Positions 1 through 8,400 of a stretch of DNA of 27,865 nucleotides are shown here, piece by piece. This DNA comes from JAABSQ01 sp964573705 (GTDB lineage: Bacteria > Desulfobacterota > Desulfobacteria > Desulfobacterales > Desulfococcaceae), in NCBI GenBank assembly GCA_964573705.1, contig CAZNLT010000068.1, forward strand, positions 1 to 27,865, written 5' to 3'. Made by a program: the position numbers and the translations under genes. The number at the start of each line of letters is the position of its first letter. Positions within the stretch are counted from its first letter, which is position 1. The notes beneath the pieces were generated by a model. The model was not told the DNA's origin. It made no database searches and was given only the letters and a program-made list of their open reading frames with translations.

Positions 1-912
1 CTGGAAGATCATGTGGCCATGAAATGTCTCGGTGGCCTGCTGCGGGAAGAGGCCATCGCCATTCCAGAACGCCATCTGGGGCTGGTGACCGACGATGAAC
101 ACGGGCTCGCCCCCGCCGCCGTCGACCGGTTGGCCGATCTTATCGAAACGCGACTCGATCTCGACGACCTGTTGAACCGCCTGCCGGAAATCGACCTCGA
201 CCGGTTTTCCAACAGCCATGCAGGCCCGAAGCGCACCGCCCCCGCTCCCGAGGTCCGCATCGGCGTGGCCCGGGACAAAGCCTTCTGCTTCTATTATCCG
301 GACAATTTCGATATCCTGCGATCCGCAGGGGCCGAACTCGTCTTTTTTTCCCCCATGGAAATTCCAACCCTGCCGCAGAATCTCGACGGCCTTTACTTCG
401 GCGGCGGATATCCCGAACTCTTCGTCCGGCCCTTATCCCAAAATGAACCGTTGCGCCGGGAGATTCAGAAAAACAGCCGAAACGGAATGCCTATCTACGC
501 CGAATGCGGCGGATTCATGTATCTCGGCAGCCGAATTCAGGATACCGACAACCGAACCTATCCTATGTGCGGGTGCTTCCCCTTCACCACAACCATGTTC
601 ACCCGACTCAAATCCCTCGGGTACCGGGAAGTCAGCCTCACCGCAGAGACCCTCCTCGGCCCGGCCGGGACCCGCATCCGGGGCCATGAGTTCCATTATT
701 CGGGGATTCGGGAAGCACCCGAAAACGAGCATGTGGAAACGGTTTACGCCGTCTCCGACCGCCTGGGCGCCGGCACGCTGGCCACCGGATACCGAGTCCG
801 CCGGACCCTGGGCAGCTACATTCACCTCCATTTCGGAAGCCGACCGGAGGCCGCCGAGCATTTTGTCGCCGTGTGCCGCAGATTCCGGCGGGAAAGGAAA
901 ACCGCATCATGA
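1..912 (+). CDS. cbiA: Cobyrinate a,c-diamide synthase CbiA, 3' part (5' end outside window)
   Basis: The enzyme amidates the a and c carboxylates of (cobalt) cobyrinate in the cytoplasm using glutamine and ATP. The frame is open from base 1 (Leu-Glu-Asp-His-Val-Ala-Met), so the start and the N-terminal ATP-binding half lie to the left; about 303 codons of a protein usually near 460 residues remain. What is visible is the end of the synthetase domain (PERHLGLV), a variable linker, and a class I glutamine amidotransferase domain with the nucleophile in YAECGGFMYLG (codon about 169) and the partner histidine in SYIHLHFGS near the end. The stop overlaps the cbiC start as ATGA, so the two are probably translationally coupled. 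The CbiA rather than CobQ assignment rests on the YAECGGFMYLG and GGGYPE motifs. Confidence 0.95.
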   Translation: MEDHVAMKCLGGLLREEAIAIPERHLGLVTDDEHGLAPAAVDRLADLIETRLDLDDLLNRLPEIDLDRFSNSHAGPKRTAPAPEVRIGVARDKAFCFYYPDNFDILRSAGAELVFFSPMEIPTLPQNLDGLYFGGGYPELFVRPLSQNEPLRREIQKNSRNGMPIYAECGGFMYLGSRIQDTDNRTYPMCGCFPFTTTMFTRLKSLGYREVSLTAETLLGPAGTRIRGHEFHYSGIREAPENEHVETVYAVSDRLGAGTLATGYRVRRTLGSYIHLHFGSRPEAAEHFVAVCRRFRRERKTAS

Positions 913-1529
913 AACCCGACGACATCGAAGCCCTCAGTTTCAAGATTATCGATCAGGAAGCCGGAGAACACGATTTCACTCCTGAGGAGTGGAACGTGGT
1001 TCGGCGAATGATCCATACCTCCGCCGATTTCGAATACATGAACACCGTCCGGTTCCATCCCGACGCCATCCAAAAGGGGATTGAGGCCATCCGCGGCGGA
1101 AAACCGATCTTCACCGACACCGAAATGGCGCGGTCGGGCATTCGCAAAGGAGAACCGGCCCGGTTCGGGGGATCGGTCACCTGTCTGATCGGCGATCCCC
1201 AGGTCAGGGAGTATGCCTTGCAGGCCGGCGTCACCCGGGCCCAGGCGGCCGTGGACCAGGCCGCAAAGGAGATGACCGAGGGCATCTATGTGATCGGCAA
1301 CGCCCCCACCGCCCTCTTGCATCTGATCAAACTCATGCGCCGGGCCAAGGCCAGGCCGGCCCTGGTCATCGGGCTGCCGGTGGGGTTTGTCAATGCGGCG
1401 GAATCCAAGGAGGAATTGACCCGGACCGATTTTCCGTATATCACCAACCTGGGGCGAAAAGGCGGTTCCAATGTGGCCGCAAGTGTGGTAAACGCCCTCT
1501 CGATTATGGCAACAACCGACGCGCCTTAG
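909..1529 (+). CDS. cbiC: Cobalt-precorrin-8 methylmutase CbiC
   Basis: CbiC moves the methyl group from C11 to C12 of cobalt-precorrin-8 to give cobyrinate. The product is 206 residues, normal for the family. The motif RRMIHTSAD near residues 32-40 carries the histidine (H36) expected to act as proton donor, and the central FTDTEMARSGI and C-terminal GLPVGFVNAAESKE segments are typical of CbiC/CobH. I chose the ATG at 909, which overlaps the cbiA stop in ATGA; the frame is open further upstream, but residues before Met-Lys-Pro-Asp look like antisense-free read-through of cbiA and have no family resemblance. It is followed by cbiL after 18 bases. Confidence in function is high. Confidence 0.95.
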   Translation: MKPDDIEALSFKIIDQEAGEHDFTPEEWNVVRRMIHTSADFEYMNTVRFHPDAIQKGIEAIRGGKPIFTDTEMARSGIRKGEPARFGGSVTCLIGDPQVREYALQAGVTRAQAAVDQAAKEMTEGIYVIGNAPTALLHLIKLMRRAKARPALVIGLPVGFVNAAESKEELTRTDFPYITNLGRKGGSNVAASVVNALSIMATTDAP

Positions 1530-1547
1530 ACGGATGAAAAGAAACAA

Positions 1548-2276
1548 ATGAATTCACAGAACGGAAAATTATACGGCATCGGGGTGGGTCCCGGTGATCC
1601 GGAGTTGATCCCCCTGAAGGCGGTCCGGATTCTCAGCCGGGTGGACGTGGTCTTTGCCGCCTCCTCCTCGAAAAACGATTACAGCCTGGCGGTAAGCATC
1701 GCACAGCACCACATTCCCCAGGGCACCCCCATTATGATTCTGCCCTTTCCCATGACCAAAGACGATTCGGAGCTGCGGCAGGCCTGGCGGGACCACGCAC
1801 GGGTGATCATCTCTCATGTAAAAGAAGGCAAACAGGCCGCCTTCATCACCCTGGGCGACCCCACGACCTATTCCACCTACGGCTACATCCTCAAAAACAT
1901 TCTCGAATTCGCCCCGGACCTGGACATCGAAACGGTGCCCGGCATCACCTCCTACCAGGCCTGCGCGGCCCGGCTCAACACCCCGCTGGTGGAAGGCGAA
2001 GAGTCCCTGTTGGTGATGTCCGGCGTCAAAGGCGGGGACCAGCTGCGGCAGATCTCCCCCAAGCCGGAGAATGTGGTTTTTTTAAAGGCTTACCGAAACG
2101 CCGCCGACATCACCACCGCCCTGGAGGAGGCCGACCTGCTGGAAAACAGCATCGGGGTGAGCTGCTGCGGTCTGGTCAATGAAGAGATCATTCGAGATGT
2201 GCGGGCCTTCAAAGAGCGAAAACCCGGATACTGGACCATCATCATCGCCAAACAGCGTGAAGACCACACCCGGTGA
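1548..2276 (+). CDS. cbiL: Cobalt-precorrin-2 C20-methyltransferase CbiL
   Basis: This SAM-dependent tetrapyrrole methylase adds the C20 methyl group to cobalt-precorrin-2. It is 242 residues long, as expected. The N-terminal LYGIGVGPGDPELIPLKA (residues 8-25) is the glycine-rich SAM-binding start of the family. TLGDPTTYSTYGYIL (101-115) is the signature that separates CbiL/CobI from the other ring methylases, and ETVPGITSYQACAARL follows. The start at 1548 has only a weak purine-rich leader (AAAAGAAACAA), so it may be read through from cbiC, 18 bases upstream. Because CbiD, CbiG and CbiET lie nearby, the cobalt-dependent CbiL reading is preferred to aerobic CobI. Confidence 0.93.
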   Translation: MNSQNGKLYGIGVGPGDPELIPLKAVRILSRVDVVFAASSSKNDYSLAVSIAQHHIPQGTPIMILPFPMTKDDSELRQAWRDHARVIISHVKEGKQAAFITLGDPTTYSTYGYILKNILEFAPDLDIETVPGITSYQACAARLNTPLVEGEESLLVMSGVKGGDQLRQISPKPENVVFLKAYRNAADITTALEEADLLENSIGVSCCGLVNEEIIRDVRAFKERKPGYWTIIIAKQREDHTR

Positions 2277-2297
2277 ATCACCGCCGTACCGAGCACC

Positions 2298-3416
2298 ATG
2301 GATGATTCCGCCGACTACCGACAACTTCGATCCGGCTTCACCACTGGTACGGCCGCAGCCGCCGCTGCAAAGGGGGCGATGGTTTTCCTTTTGTCCGATG
2401 CGCCGCCGTCCCGAGTCCGGATCGCCATGCTCGATACCGGCCACCTGGAAATTCCCATTTATGCCTGCCGGCGGATCGATTCTCACACCGCCGTGTGCAC
2501 CGTCATCAAAGATGCCGGAGACGACCCGGACGCCACCCACAAGGCCGAAATCGGGGCCCGGGTGACCCTGCATACAGAACCGCCTGCGAAAACCGATATT
2601 CGAATCTTCGGCGGGGAAGGGGTCGGCCGCGTAACCAAACCGGGCCTGGAAATCCCCCCCGGCGAACCGGCCATCAACCCCGGCCCGCGCCGAATGATTC
2701 GCGGGGCCGTGTCCGAGGTGCTGACTGAATTTTCCAAAACCGCATCCGTGGATGTGGAAATCTTCGTCCCCGAGGGCCTTGCCATCGCCCGCCGCACCCT
2801 CAACGCCCGGATCGGGATTGTAGACGGCATATCCATTCTCGGCACCACCGGCCGGGTCAAACCCATGTCCCATGCCGCCTACATCGCCACCATTCAGGCC
2901 GGATTGTCGGTGGCCCGGGCCGCAGGCCTGGACCGGGCCGTGCTGACCACCGGCCGGCGCAGCGAAAAACATGCCCAGGGCCTGTGGCCGAAGCTTCCCG
3001 AAGAAGGCTTCATCCAGATGGGCGACTTTTTCAAAAGTGCGCTGGAAACCGCCGCCGAACAGGGTTTTTCCTCCATTATTTTGACCGTCTTTTTCGGCAA
3101 GGCGGTGAAAATGGCCCGGGGTTTTCCCCACACCCACGCGGCCAAAGCCCGCTTGACCCTGGACAAACTCGCCGACTGGGCATTGGAGACGACCGGGGAC
3201 CAATCCCTGTCCGAATCCATTTCCGAGGCCAATACCGCCCGGCACGCCTTTGAATTCATTCATCCCCGGCATCCGGCCCTGATCGGCGAGGTCGGGCGTC
3301 GCATGACGGCATCGGCCCGGGAATTCGCCGGACCGAGGGTCCACATTCGCGGGGTCATTCTCGATTTCGAAGGAAACCCCATTTTCGATTCGGATTCGGG
3401 AGACAGCCAGGTATGA
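2298..3416 (+). CDS. cbiD: Cobalt-precorrin-5B C1-methyltransferase CbiD
   Basis: CbiD methylates C1 during ring contraction and is diagnostic of the anaerobic pathway. The 372-residue product opens with the hallmark RSGFTTGTAAAAAAKGA (residues 11-27), followed by GEGVGRVTKPGL and GEPAINPGPRRMI in the first half, both characteristic of CbiD. GIVDGISILGTTGRVKPMS marks the middle, and TTGRRSEKHAQ begins the last third. The ATG at 2298 sits 21 bases after the cbiL stop with a poor ribosome-binding site. The stop overlaps the cbiET start (ATGA, 3413-3416). Nothing looks truncated. The function is known from the family rather than from catalytic residues visible here. Confidence 0.95.
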   Translation: MDDSADYRQLRSGFTTGTAAAAAAKGAMVFLLSDAPPSRVRIAMLDTGHLEIPIYACRRIDSHTAVCTVIKDAGDDPDATHKAEIGARVTLHTEPPAKTDIRIFGGEGVGRVTKPGLEIPPGEPAINPGPRRMIRGAVSEVLTEFSKTASVDVEIFVPEGLAIARRTLNARIGIVDGISILGTTGRVKPMSHAAYIATIQAGLSVARAAGLDRAVLTTGRRSEKHAQGLWPKLPEEGFIQMGDFFKSALETAAEQGFSSIILTVFFGKAVKMARGFPHTHAAKARLTLDKLADWALETTGDQSLSESISEANTARHAFEFIHPRHPALIGEVGRRMTASAREFAGPRVHIRGVILDFEGNPIFDSDSGDSQV

Positions 3417-4651
3417 CACCGGTTTCCATCATCGGCATCGGACTCTCCCCCGAAGACCTCACTCCGGCCCATCTTACACGAATTCATCAGGCCGACGTGC
3501 TGGTCGGAGGCAAGCGTCATCTCGGCTATTTTCCGGATTCCCGGGCGGTCAAAAAAGAGATCACCAAAGATCTGCCGGGGGTCATTCGGTTTATTCAAGA
3601 AAGAATGGCGGAAGAATCCGTGGTAGTGCTGGCCTCGGGGGACCCGCTGTTTTACGGCATCGGCGCCCGCCTGATTGATGCCCTGGGACCGGACCGGGTC
3701 CGAATTCATCCCAACATCTCCACCCTGGCGGCGGCCTTTGCCCGCATCAAAGAGCCCTGGCAGGGTGTAAGCACCGTCAGCCTGCACGGCAAATCAGACC
3801 CGGCCCATCTTCTGAAAGCCGTAGAGACAGAAGACAAGATTTTTGTGTTGACCGACCCGGTCCGCACCCCGGGCTGGGTGGCCGAACTTCTTCGGGACCG
3901 AAACATCGCCGATTTTCGAATGTGTGTTCTTCAGCAGCTCGGCACCCCGTCCGAAAAAATCGAATGGTTGCCCCCGGAAGCAGCTGCGGACCAACCCTTT
4001 GCCGAACCCAACGTGCTCATTCTGAAACGCGACACCCCGTGCCGTTGCACCCGACCCGAGGTTCGGCTCGGCCTTTCCGACGACGCATACCAGCACCGGG
4101 AAGGGCTCATCACCAAAGCCGAAATCCGGGCGGTGACTCTCTCGAAACTTCGGCTGACCTCCCCGGCTCATGTACTCTGGGACCTCGGGGCCGGAAGTGG
4201 CTCGGTCTCGGTAGAATCCGCTCTCTTCCTGAAAAGAGGACGGATCTTTGCGGTGGAAAAAAACCCGGACCGGATCGCGGACATTGAAGCCAACCGACGC
4301 CGCTTCGGCATCCGCAACCTGACGGTGGTTCAAACCGTTCTTCCCGAGGGTCTCGATGCGCTACCCGACCCGGACCGGATCTTTATCGGCGGGGGCGGAA
4401 AGGATCTCGATCGCATCATCCGCGCGGCGGCGATCCGGCTTTCCCGCGACGGGGTGATCGTGGTCAACACCGTCCTGATTTCCAATACGGACCGGGCCCT
4501 GATCGCGCTTCGGGAACTGGATTTTGACACGGAAATGGTCCAGATCCAGGTGAACACCGCCAAACCCATGCCTTGGGGCGACCGGCTTCAGGCCCAGAAC
4601 CCGGTATGGATCATTACCGGGTACCGAAAGGAGAAAAACACCCACCCATGA
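3413..4651 (+). CDS. cbiET: Fused cobalt-precorrin-7 C5-methyltransferase / cobalt-precorrin-6B C15-methyltransferase (decarboxylating) CbiET
   Basis: One 412-residue polypeptide carries both late methylations. Residues 1 to about 205 are the CbiE tetrapyrrole methylase, with VSIIGIGLSPEDLTP at the start and LASGDPLFYGIGARL near 73-87. Residues about 225-412 are the CbiT class I methyltransferase, with the SAM loop WDLGAGSGSVSVES (256-269) and acidic VEKNPDR (281-287). The domain order matches the CobL/CbiET fusion. CbiT also decarboxylates the C12 acetate. The gene overlaps the cbiD stop at one end and the rmlA start at the other, both through ATGA, so it links the cobalamin genes to the nucleotide-sugar genes that follow. 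Confidence 0.95.
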   Translation: MTPVSIIGIGLSPEDLTPAHLTRIHQADVLVGGKRHLGYFPDSRAVKKEITKDLPGVIRFIQERMAEESVVVLASGDPLFYGIGARLIDALGPDRVRIHPNISTLAAAFARIKEPWQGVSTVSLHGKSDPAHLLKAVETEDKIFVLTDPVRTPGWVAELLRDRNIADFRMCVLQQLGTPSEKIEWLPPEAAADQPFAEPNVLILKRDTPCRCTRPEVRLGLSDDAYQHREGLITKAEIRAVTLSKLRLTSPAHVLWDLGAGSGSVSVESALFLKRGRIFAVEKNPDRIADIEANRRRFGIRNLTVVQTVLPEGLDALPDPDRIFIGGGGKDLDRIIRAAAIRLSRDGVIVVNTVLISNTDRALIALRELDFDTEMVQIQVNTAKPMPWGDRLQAQNPVWIITGYRKEKNTHP

Positions 4652-5523
4652 AAGGCATCATTCTCGCCGGCGGCTCCGGCACCCGGCTGTATCCGATAAC
4701 GACCGTGGTGAGCAAGCAGCTTCTGCCGGTCTACGACAAACCGATGATCTATTATCCGCTCTCGGTCCTGATGCTGGCCGGCATTCGGGAAATTCTGATC
4801 ATTTCCACCCCCCATGACCTGCCGCTGTTTCAGAAACTGCTCCGAGACGGCTCCCAGTGGGGCCTCTCCTTCGACTATAAGGAACAGCCCGCCCCCGAGG
4901 GCCTGGCCCAAGCCTTCATTCTGGGAAAGAAATTCGTGGGCCGCAGCCCGGTCTGCCTCATTCTGGGAGACAACATCTTTTACGGCCGGGGCCTGACCCA
5001 GCTTCTGGACCGGGCGGTCTCCCGGCCCGAAGGGGGCACGGTTTTCGGCTACTGGGTCAAAGACCCGGAACGGTACGGCGTGGTCAGCTTTGACGAGGAA
5101 GGGAAAGCCCTGAACATCGAGGAAAAACCGACCCGGCCCATATCCAATTACGCGGTCACCGGACTCTATTTTTATGACAATCAGGTGCTCGACATCGCCG
5201 CCGACCTGAAACCCTCCCCCCGGGGAGAACTCGAAATCACCGACGTCAATTCCACCTATCTGAATCGAGGCGAACTTCAAGTGGAAAAACTGGGCCGCGG
5301 GTTCGCCTGGCTCGACACCGGCACCCACGAAAGCCTGATGGAAGCAGCCCATTTCATTGAAGTCATTGAAAAGCGTCAGGGGCTGAAGGTCTCCTGTGTG
5401 GAAGAGATCGCCTACCGACGTGGATATATCGATGCCGAACAGGTGGAAAAACTGGCAACTCCGCTCCAAAAAAACGGGTACGGCCGATATTTGCTGAACA
5501 TGATCCAATACCGGGAGGCTTAA
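4648..5523 (+). CDS. rmlA: Glucose-1-phosphate thymidylyltransferase RmlA
   Basis: RmlA makes dTDP-glucose from dTTP and glucose-1-phosphate, the first step of dTDP-L-rhamnose synthesis. The 291-residue product has the nucleotide-binding signature MKGIILAGGSGTRLYPIT at its very N-terminus, the lysine in SKQLLPVYDKPM, the metal-binding LILGDNIFYG near residue 110, NIEEKPTRPISNYAVTGLYFYD and the WLDTGTHESL segment. The start at 4648 was chosen over upstream in-frame codons because the family begins exactly at MKGIILAGG. It overlaps the cbiET stop by four bases; an AAGGAG lies about 14 bases upstream, longer than ideal, which makes coupling more likely. rmlC follows after 10 bases. Confidence 0.95.
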   Translation: MKGIILAGGSGTRLYPITTVVSKQLLPVYDKPMIYYPLSVLMLAGIREILIISTPHDLPLFQKLLRDGSQWGLSFDYKEQPAPEGLAQAFILGKKFVGRSPVCLILGDNIFYGRGLTQLLDRAVSRPEGGTVFGYWVKDPERYGVVSFDEEGKALNIEEKPTRPISNYAVTGLYFYDNQVLDIAADLKPSPRGELEITDVNSTYLNRGELQVEKLGRGFAWLDTGTHESLMEAAHFIEVIEKRQGLKVSCVEEIAYRRGYIDAEQVEKLATPLQKNGYGRYLLNMIQYREA

Positions 5524-5533
5524 GGGAACAGCC

Positions 5534-6097
5534 ATGAATGTCATTCCCACCGATCTGAAAGGCGTTCTGATCATCGAACCCCGGGTTTTTCAAGACCAAC
5601 GGGGCTTTTTCTTGGAGACCTACCAACAGGAGCGATATGAAAAAAGCGGCATTCCCTGCGGCTTTGTTCAGGACAACCTCTCTTACTCCGTGAAGAACAC
5701 CCTGCGAGGGCTCCATTTCCAGATCGAGCATCCCCAGGCCAAACTGGTGCAAGCGATTACCGGGGAAATTTTTGACGTAGCGGTGGATTTACGAAAGGGC
5801 TCCCCGACCTTCGGAGGGTGGATCGGCGTTCACCTCTCTGACCAAAACCGCCGACAGATCTTCATCCCCGAGGGGTTTGCCCACGGATTCTGCGTGCTCA
5901 GCGACACCGCCCACTTTCTTTATAAATGCTCGGATTTCTATTCACCGGGAGACGAAGGCGGCATCCTCTGGTCCGACCCGGCGATCGGCATCGAGTGGCC
6001 GGTCTCCGATCCGATCATCTCCGAAAAAGATGTCGATCTGCCGCGCCTGGTCGATTTTCCCGACCACCGGCTGCCGTCCCGGAGGTCCGTACCATGA
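5534..6097 (+). CDS. rmlC: dTDP-4-dehydrorhamnose 3,5-epimerase RmlC
   Basis: RmlC epimerises C3 and C5 of dTDP-4-keto-6-deoxyglucose. The cupin protein is 187 residues, the usual size. Visible active-site features are the catalytic histidine in NTLRGLHFQ (H61), the lysine in PQAKLVQ (K70) and the tyrosine in HFLYKCSDFY (Y130). RGFFLETY and IPEGFAHGFCVLSD are strong family motifs. An AAGGGA precedes the ATG at 5534. The last three codons overlap the rmlD start (ATGA, 6094-6097). The ten-residue tail rich in Arg and Pro is not conserved in the family as I know it. Confidence 0.94.
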   Translation: MNVIPTDLKGVLIIEPRVFQDQRGFFLETYQQERYEKSGIPCGFVQDNLSYSVKNTLRGLHFQIEHPQAKLVQAITGEIFDVAVDLRKGSPTFGGWIGVHLSDQNRRQIFIPEGFAHGFCVLSDTAHFLYKCSDFYSPGDEGGILWSDPAIGIEWPVSDPIISEKDVDLPRLVDFPDHRLPSRRSVP

Positions 6098-6993
6098 CCA
6101 TTCTGATCACCGGGGCCAATGGTCAGCTGGGATGGGAACTGGTTCGGCAGCACCGGCCCGGCGCCTTTGAAATGGCGGCCTTCTCCCATTCGGAACTGGA
6201 TATTACCGATTCGGCGCAGGTGGCGGAGGTTTTCGACCAACACCGCCCGTGCCTTGCGATCAATGCGGCGGCCTACACGCTCGTGGATAAAGCGGAAACC
6301 GAAACGGAAACGGCCTTTGCCGTCAACCGGGACGGACCGGCTCACCTGGCCGCCTCCTGTGCCCACCTGAATATTCCGCTGATCCATATCTCGACCGATT
6401 TTGTCTTCGACGGGCAAAAGGGGGCGCCCTATCTGGAAACCGACCCGATATCGCCGGTCAGTGTATACGGCCAAAGCAAGGCGGCCGGAGAAACCGAGCT
6501 GCGCTCCCGTCTGCAAAAACATATCCTCATTCGAACCGCCTGGGTCTACGGGGTCCACGGAAACAACTTCGTCAAGACCATGATCCGCCTGGCCCGGGAG
6601 CGGGATGAGGTCCGGGTGGTGGCCGACCAGTACGGGTCCCCCACCAGCGCTGCGGACCTGGCCTCGGCCATATGGACGATGACCGACTCCATTCTGCAAG
6701 GCCGGGAAACCGCCTGGGGGATCTACCACTTCTGCGGATCAGGGGTCACCACCTGGTACGGACTGGCCTCGGCGGTCATCGAACGGGCCGGCCGCCACAC
6801 CATCCTGAAAACGGATCGGGTCACCCCCATCCCCACCGCCGAGTATCCGACCCCGGCCCGGCGCCCCCCGTATTCGGTGCTGGACTGCGGCCGAATCGAG
6901 GAACAATTCAGGATTCAGCCGGGATTCTGGAAAAAAAGCGTTCAATCAGCGGTGGATCGGATGTTTTCTGAAGGAACACTTTCCGCTGAATGA
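6094..6993 (+). CDS. rmlD: dTDP-4-dehydrorhamnose reductase RmlD
   Basis: RmlD reduces dTDP-4-keto-L-rhamnose to dTDP-L-rhamnose with NAD(P)H. The 299-residue extended short-chain dehydrogenase starts with MTILITGANGQLGWEL, has the active-site pair in SVYGQSKAAGE (Y125, K129), and STDFVFDG (about 100-107). Its C-terminal ARRPPYSVLDC is typical of the family. I used the ATG at 6094 because the Rossmann motif begins immediately after it; the frame is open upstream to 5926, but that part overlaps rmlC and is unlike RmlD. A 46-base gap separates it from the U32 gene. Confidence 0.94.
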   Translation: MTILITGANGQLGWELVRQHRPGAFEMAAFSHSELDITDSAQVAEVFDQHRPCLAINAAAYTLVDKAETETETAFAVNRDGPAHLAASCAHLNIPLIHISTDFVFDGQKGAPYLETDPISPVSVYGQSKAAGETELRSRLQKHILIRTAWVYGVHGNNFVKTMIRLARERDEVRVVADQYGSPTSAADLASAIWTMTDSILQGRETAWGIYHFCGSGVTTWYGLASAVIERAGRHTILKTDRVTPIPTAEYPTPARRPPYSVLDCGRIEEQFRIQPGFWKKSVQSAVDRMFSEGTLSAE

Positions 6994-7039
6994 ATCGGCT
7001 GGATTACACAGGCCGGACAGGGATTCCGGGCTGCGCCCC

Positions 7040-8296
7040 ATGACCCGTGCCCGAAACAAAATCGAACTCCTGGCCCCGGCGGGCAATCCTGAAAAACTGG
7101 AAACCGCCATCCATTTCGGAGCCGATGCGGTCTACCTGGCGGGCAAAGCGTTCAGCCTGCGCAATTTTTCAGGCAATTTCACCCTGGAAGAGATGGAAGC
7201 GGGGATAACCCTTGCCCGGCGACATGGGGTCAAGGTGTATGCGGCCTGCAATGTCTACTCCCGCAATTCGGAGCAGGAAGCGCTGAGTGCCTATCTGCGG
7301 GAGTTGGGCCGGATCGGCCCGGATGCGCTCATCATCTCCGATCCGGGAATCTTTACCGCGGCCCGGGAGCTGATCCCCCATATCCCCGTCCATATCTCCA
7401 CCCAGGCCAATACCACCAACTACCGGACCGCCGGTTTCTGGCGGCAGATGGGTGCTCGGCGGATCAACGCGGCCCGGGAACTCTCCCTGGCCGAAATTCG
7501 GGAAATCGCCGACCGCTGCCCCATCGAAATCGAAGCCTTCGCCCACGGAGCCATGTGCATCTCCTACTCGGGCCGGTGCCTGTTGAGCAGCTTTATGGCC
7601 GGTCGAGACAGCAACCGGGGCCTCTGCTGTCACCCCTGCCGCTTCAAATACGCGGTGGTGGAGGAAAAACGGCCGGGCCTTTACTACCCGATTCTGGAGG
7701 ATGACCGGGGATCGTACATTTTCAATGCCAAAGACCTGTCCATGATCGAACACATCCCCGAAATGATCGCGGCCGGCGTCACTTCTCTCAAGATCGAGGG
7801 CCGGATGAAGGGAATCCATTACCTGGGGTCGGTGGTGCGGGTGTATCGGGAGGCGATCGACGCCTATTTTAAGGATCCGGCATCTTATACGACGAAATCG
7901 GAATGGATCAATGAACTCGCCAAAATCAGCCACCGCCGATACTGCACCGGCTTCTATTTCGGAGATCCCGAACAAATCCGGCCCAATTATGAAGATTGCC
8001 TGTATCGGCGGGAATCCCAGCCCTACTTGTTCGCCGGAAAACTCCTGGAGGAGATGTCCCCCGGCCGGCTTCGGGTGGAGGTCCGCAACAAAATCGAGGT
8101 CGGGGATACCATTGAGCTGCTCTCGACCCGATCCGGCCCGCCGATCCCTCAAAAAATCACCTCCCTGCTGAATGCGGAGGGAGCACCCATCCCCCATGCC
8201 CAGCCCAATACCACCGCGGTCCTGGTCCTGGACAGCCCCTGGGCGCCGCCGTGCGATCCCGATGATCTGATTCGAAAACGGCTTTCCGGTTCCTGA
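7040..8296 (+). CDS. U32-family protein, TrhP/RlhA-like RNA hydroxylation factor
   Basis: The 418-residue product is a member of the 'peptidase U32' family. Several studied members (TrhP/YegQ, RlhA) hydroxylate uridine or cytidine in tRNA or rRNA using prephenate-derived chemistry and an iron-sulfur cluster, and UbiU/UbiV act in anaerobic quinone synthesis. The N-terminus ELLAPAGNPEKLETAIHFGADAVY (in part) and the signature EAFAHGAMCISYSGRCLLS (165-183) are clear. Cysteines C173, C180, C196 or C197, and C200 are placed as cluster ligands. The short C-terminal beta domain (about 330-418) is as in TrhP. The start has a weak ribosome-binding site. Which RNA it modifies cannot be read from sequence; peptidase activity is doubtful. 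Confidence 0.85.
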   Translation: MTRARNKIELLAPAGNPEKLETAIHFGADAVYLAGKAFSLRNFSGNFTLEEMEAGITLARRHGVKVYAACNVYSRNSEQEALSAYLRELGRIGPDALIISDPGIFTAARELIPHIPVHISTQANTTNYRTAGFWRQMGARRINAARELSLAEIREIADRCPIEIEAFAHGAMCISYSGRCLLSSFMAGRDSNRGLCCHPCRFKYAVVEEKRPGLYYPILEDDRGSYIFNAKDLSMIEHIPEMIAAGVTSLKIEGRMKGIHYLGSVVRVYREAIDAYFKDPASYTTKSEWINELAKISHRRYCTGFYFGDPEQIRPNYEDCLYRRESQPYLFAGKLLEEMSPGRLRVEVRNKIEVGDTIELLSTRSGPPIPQKITSLLNAEGAPIPHAQPNTTAVLVLDSPWAPPCDPDDLIRKRLSGS

Positions 8297-8330
8297 GCCG
8301 ATCAAAGCCCCGCTCCCTCTTTTTTCTTTA

Positions 8331-8359
8331 TTGATTATCCCCTGCTTTCACGTTATGCT
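8331..8359 (+). promoter_or_regulatory. Sigma70-like promoter ahead of the histidine kinase pair
   Basis: TTGATT at 8331-8336 and TATGCT at 8354-8359 are separated by 17 bases; each hexamer matches consensus at four of six positions. It lies in the only sizeable gap (104 bases) in the left half of the window, about 40 bases upstream of the kinase ATG, which also has GGAG at 8391-8394 with a 6-base spacer. It could drive both kinase genes and, because the gap after them is only 15 bases, cbiG and the cobalamin genes beyond. Confidence 0.5.
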
Positions 8360-8400
8360 TTCTCCTTTATAGAGTCTAATCCAAGCAAAGGGAGACGGGC

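Noticed and set aside
2082..3419. 445-codon open frame on the minus strand across cbiL and cbiD
   Set aside because: Gly/Asp/His-rich antisense shadow of two clearly recognised + strand genes; no family motifs, common in GC-rich DNA.
8279..8330. Possible terminator after the U32 gene (CGGCT/AGCCG and a T-rich stretch)
   Set aside because: The stem is only five pairs with a 12-base loop, and the T-rich run lies about 20 bases away.
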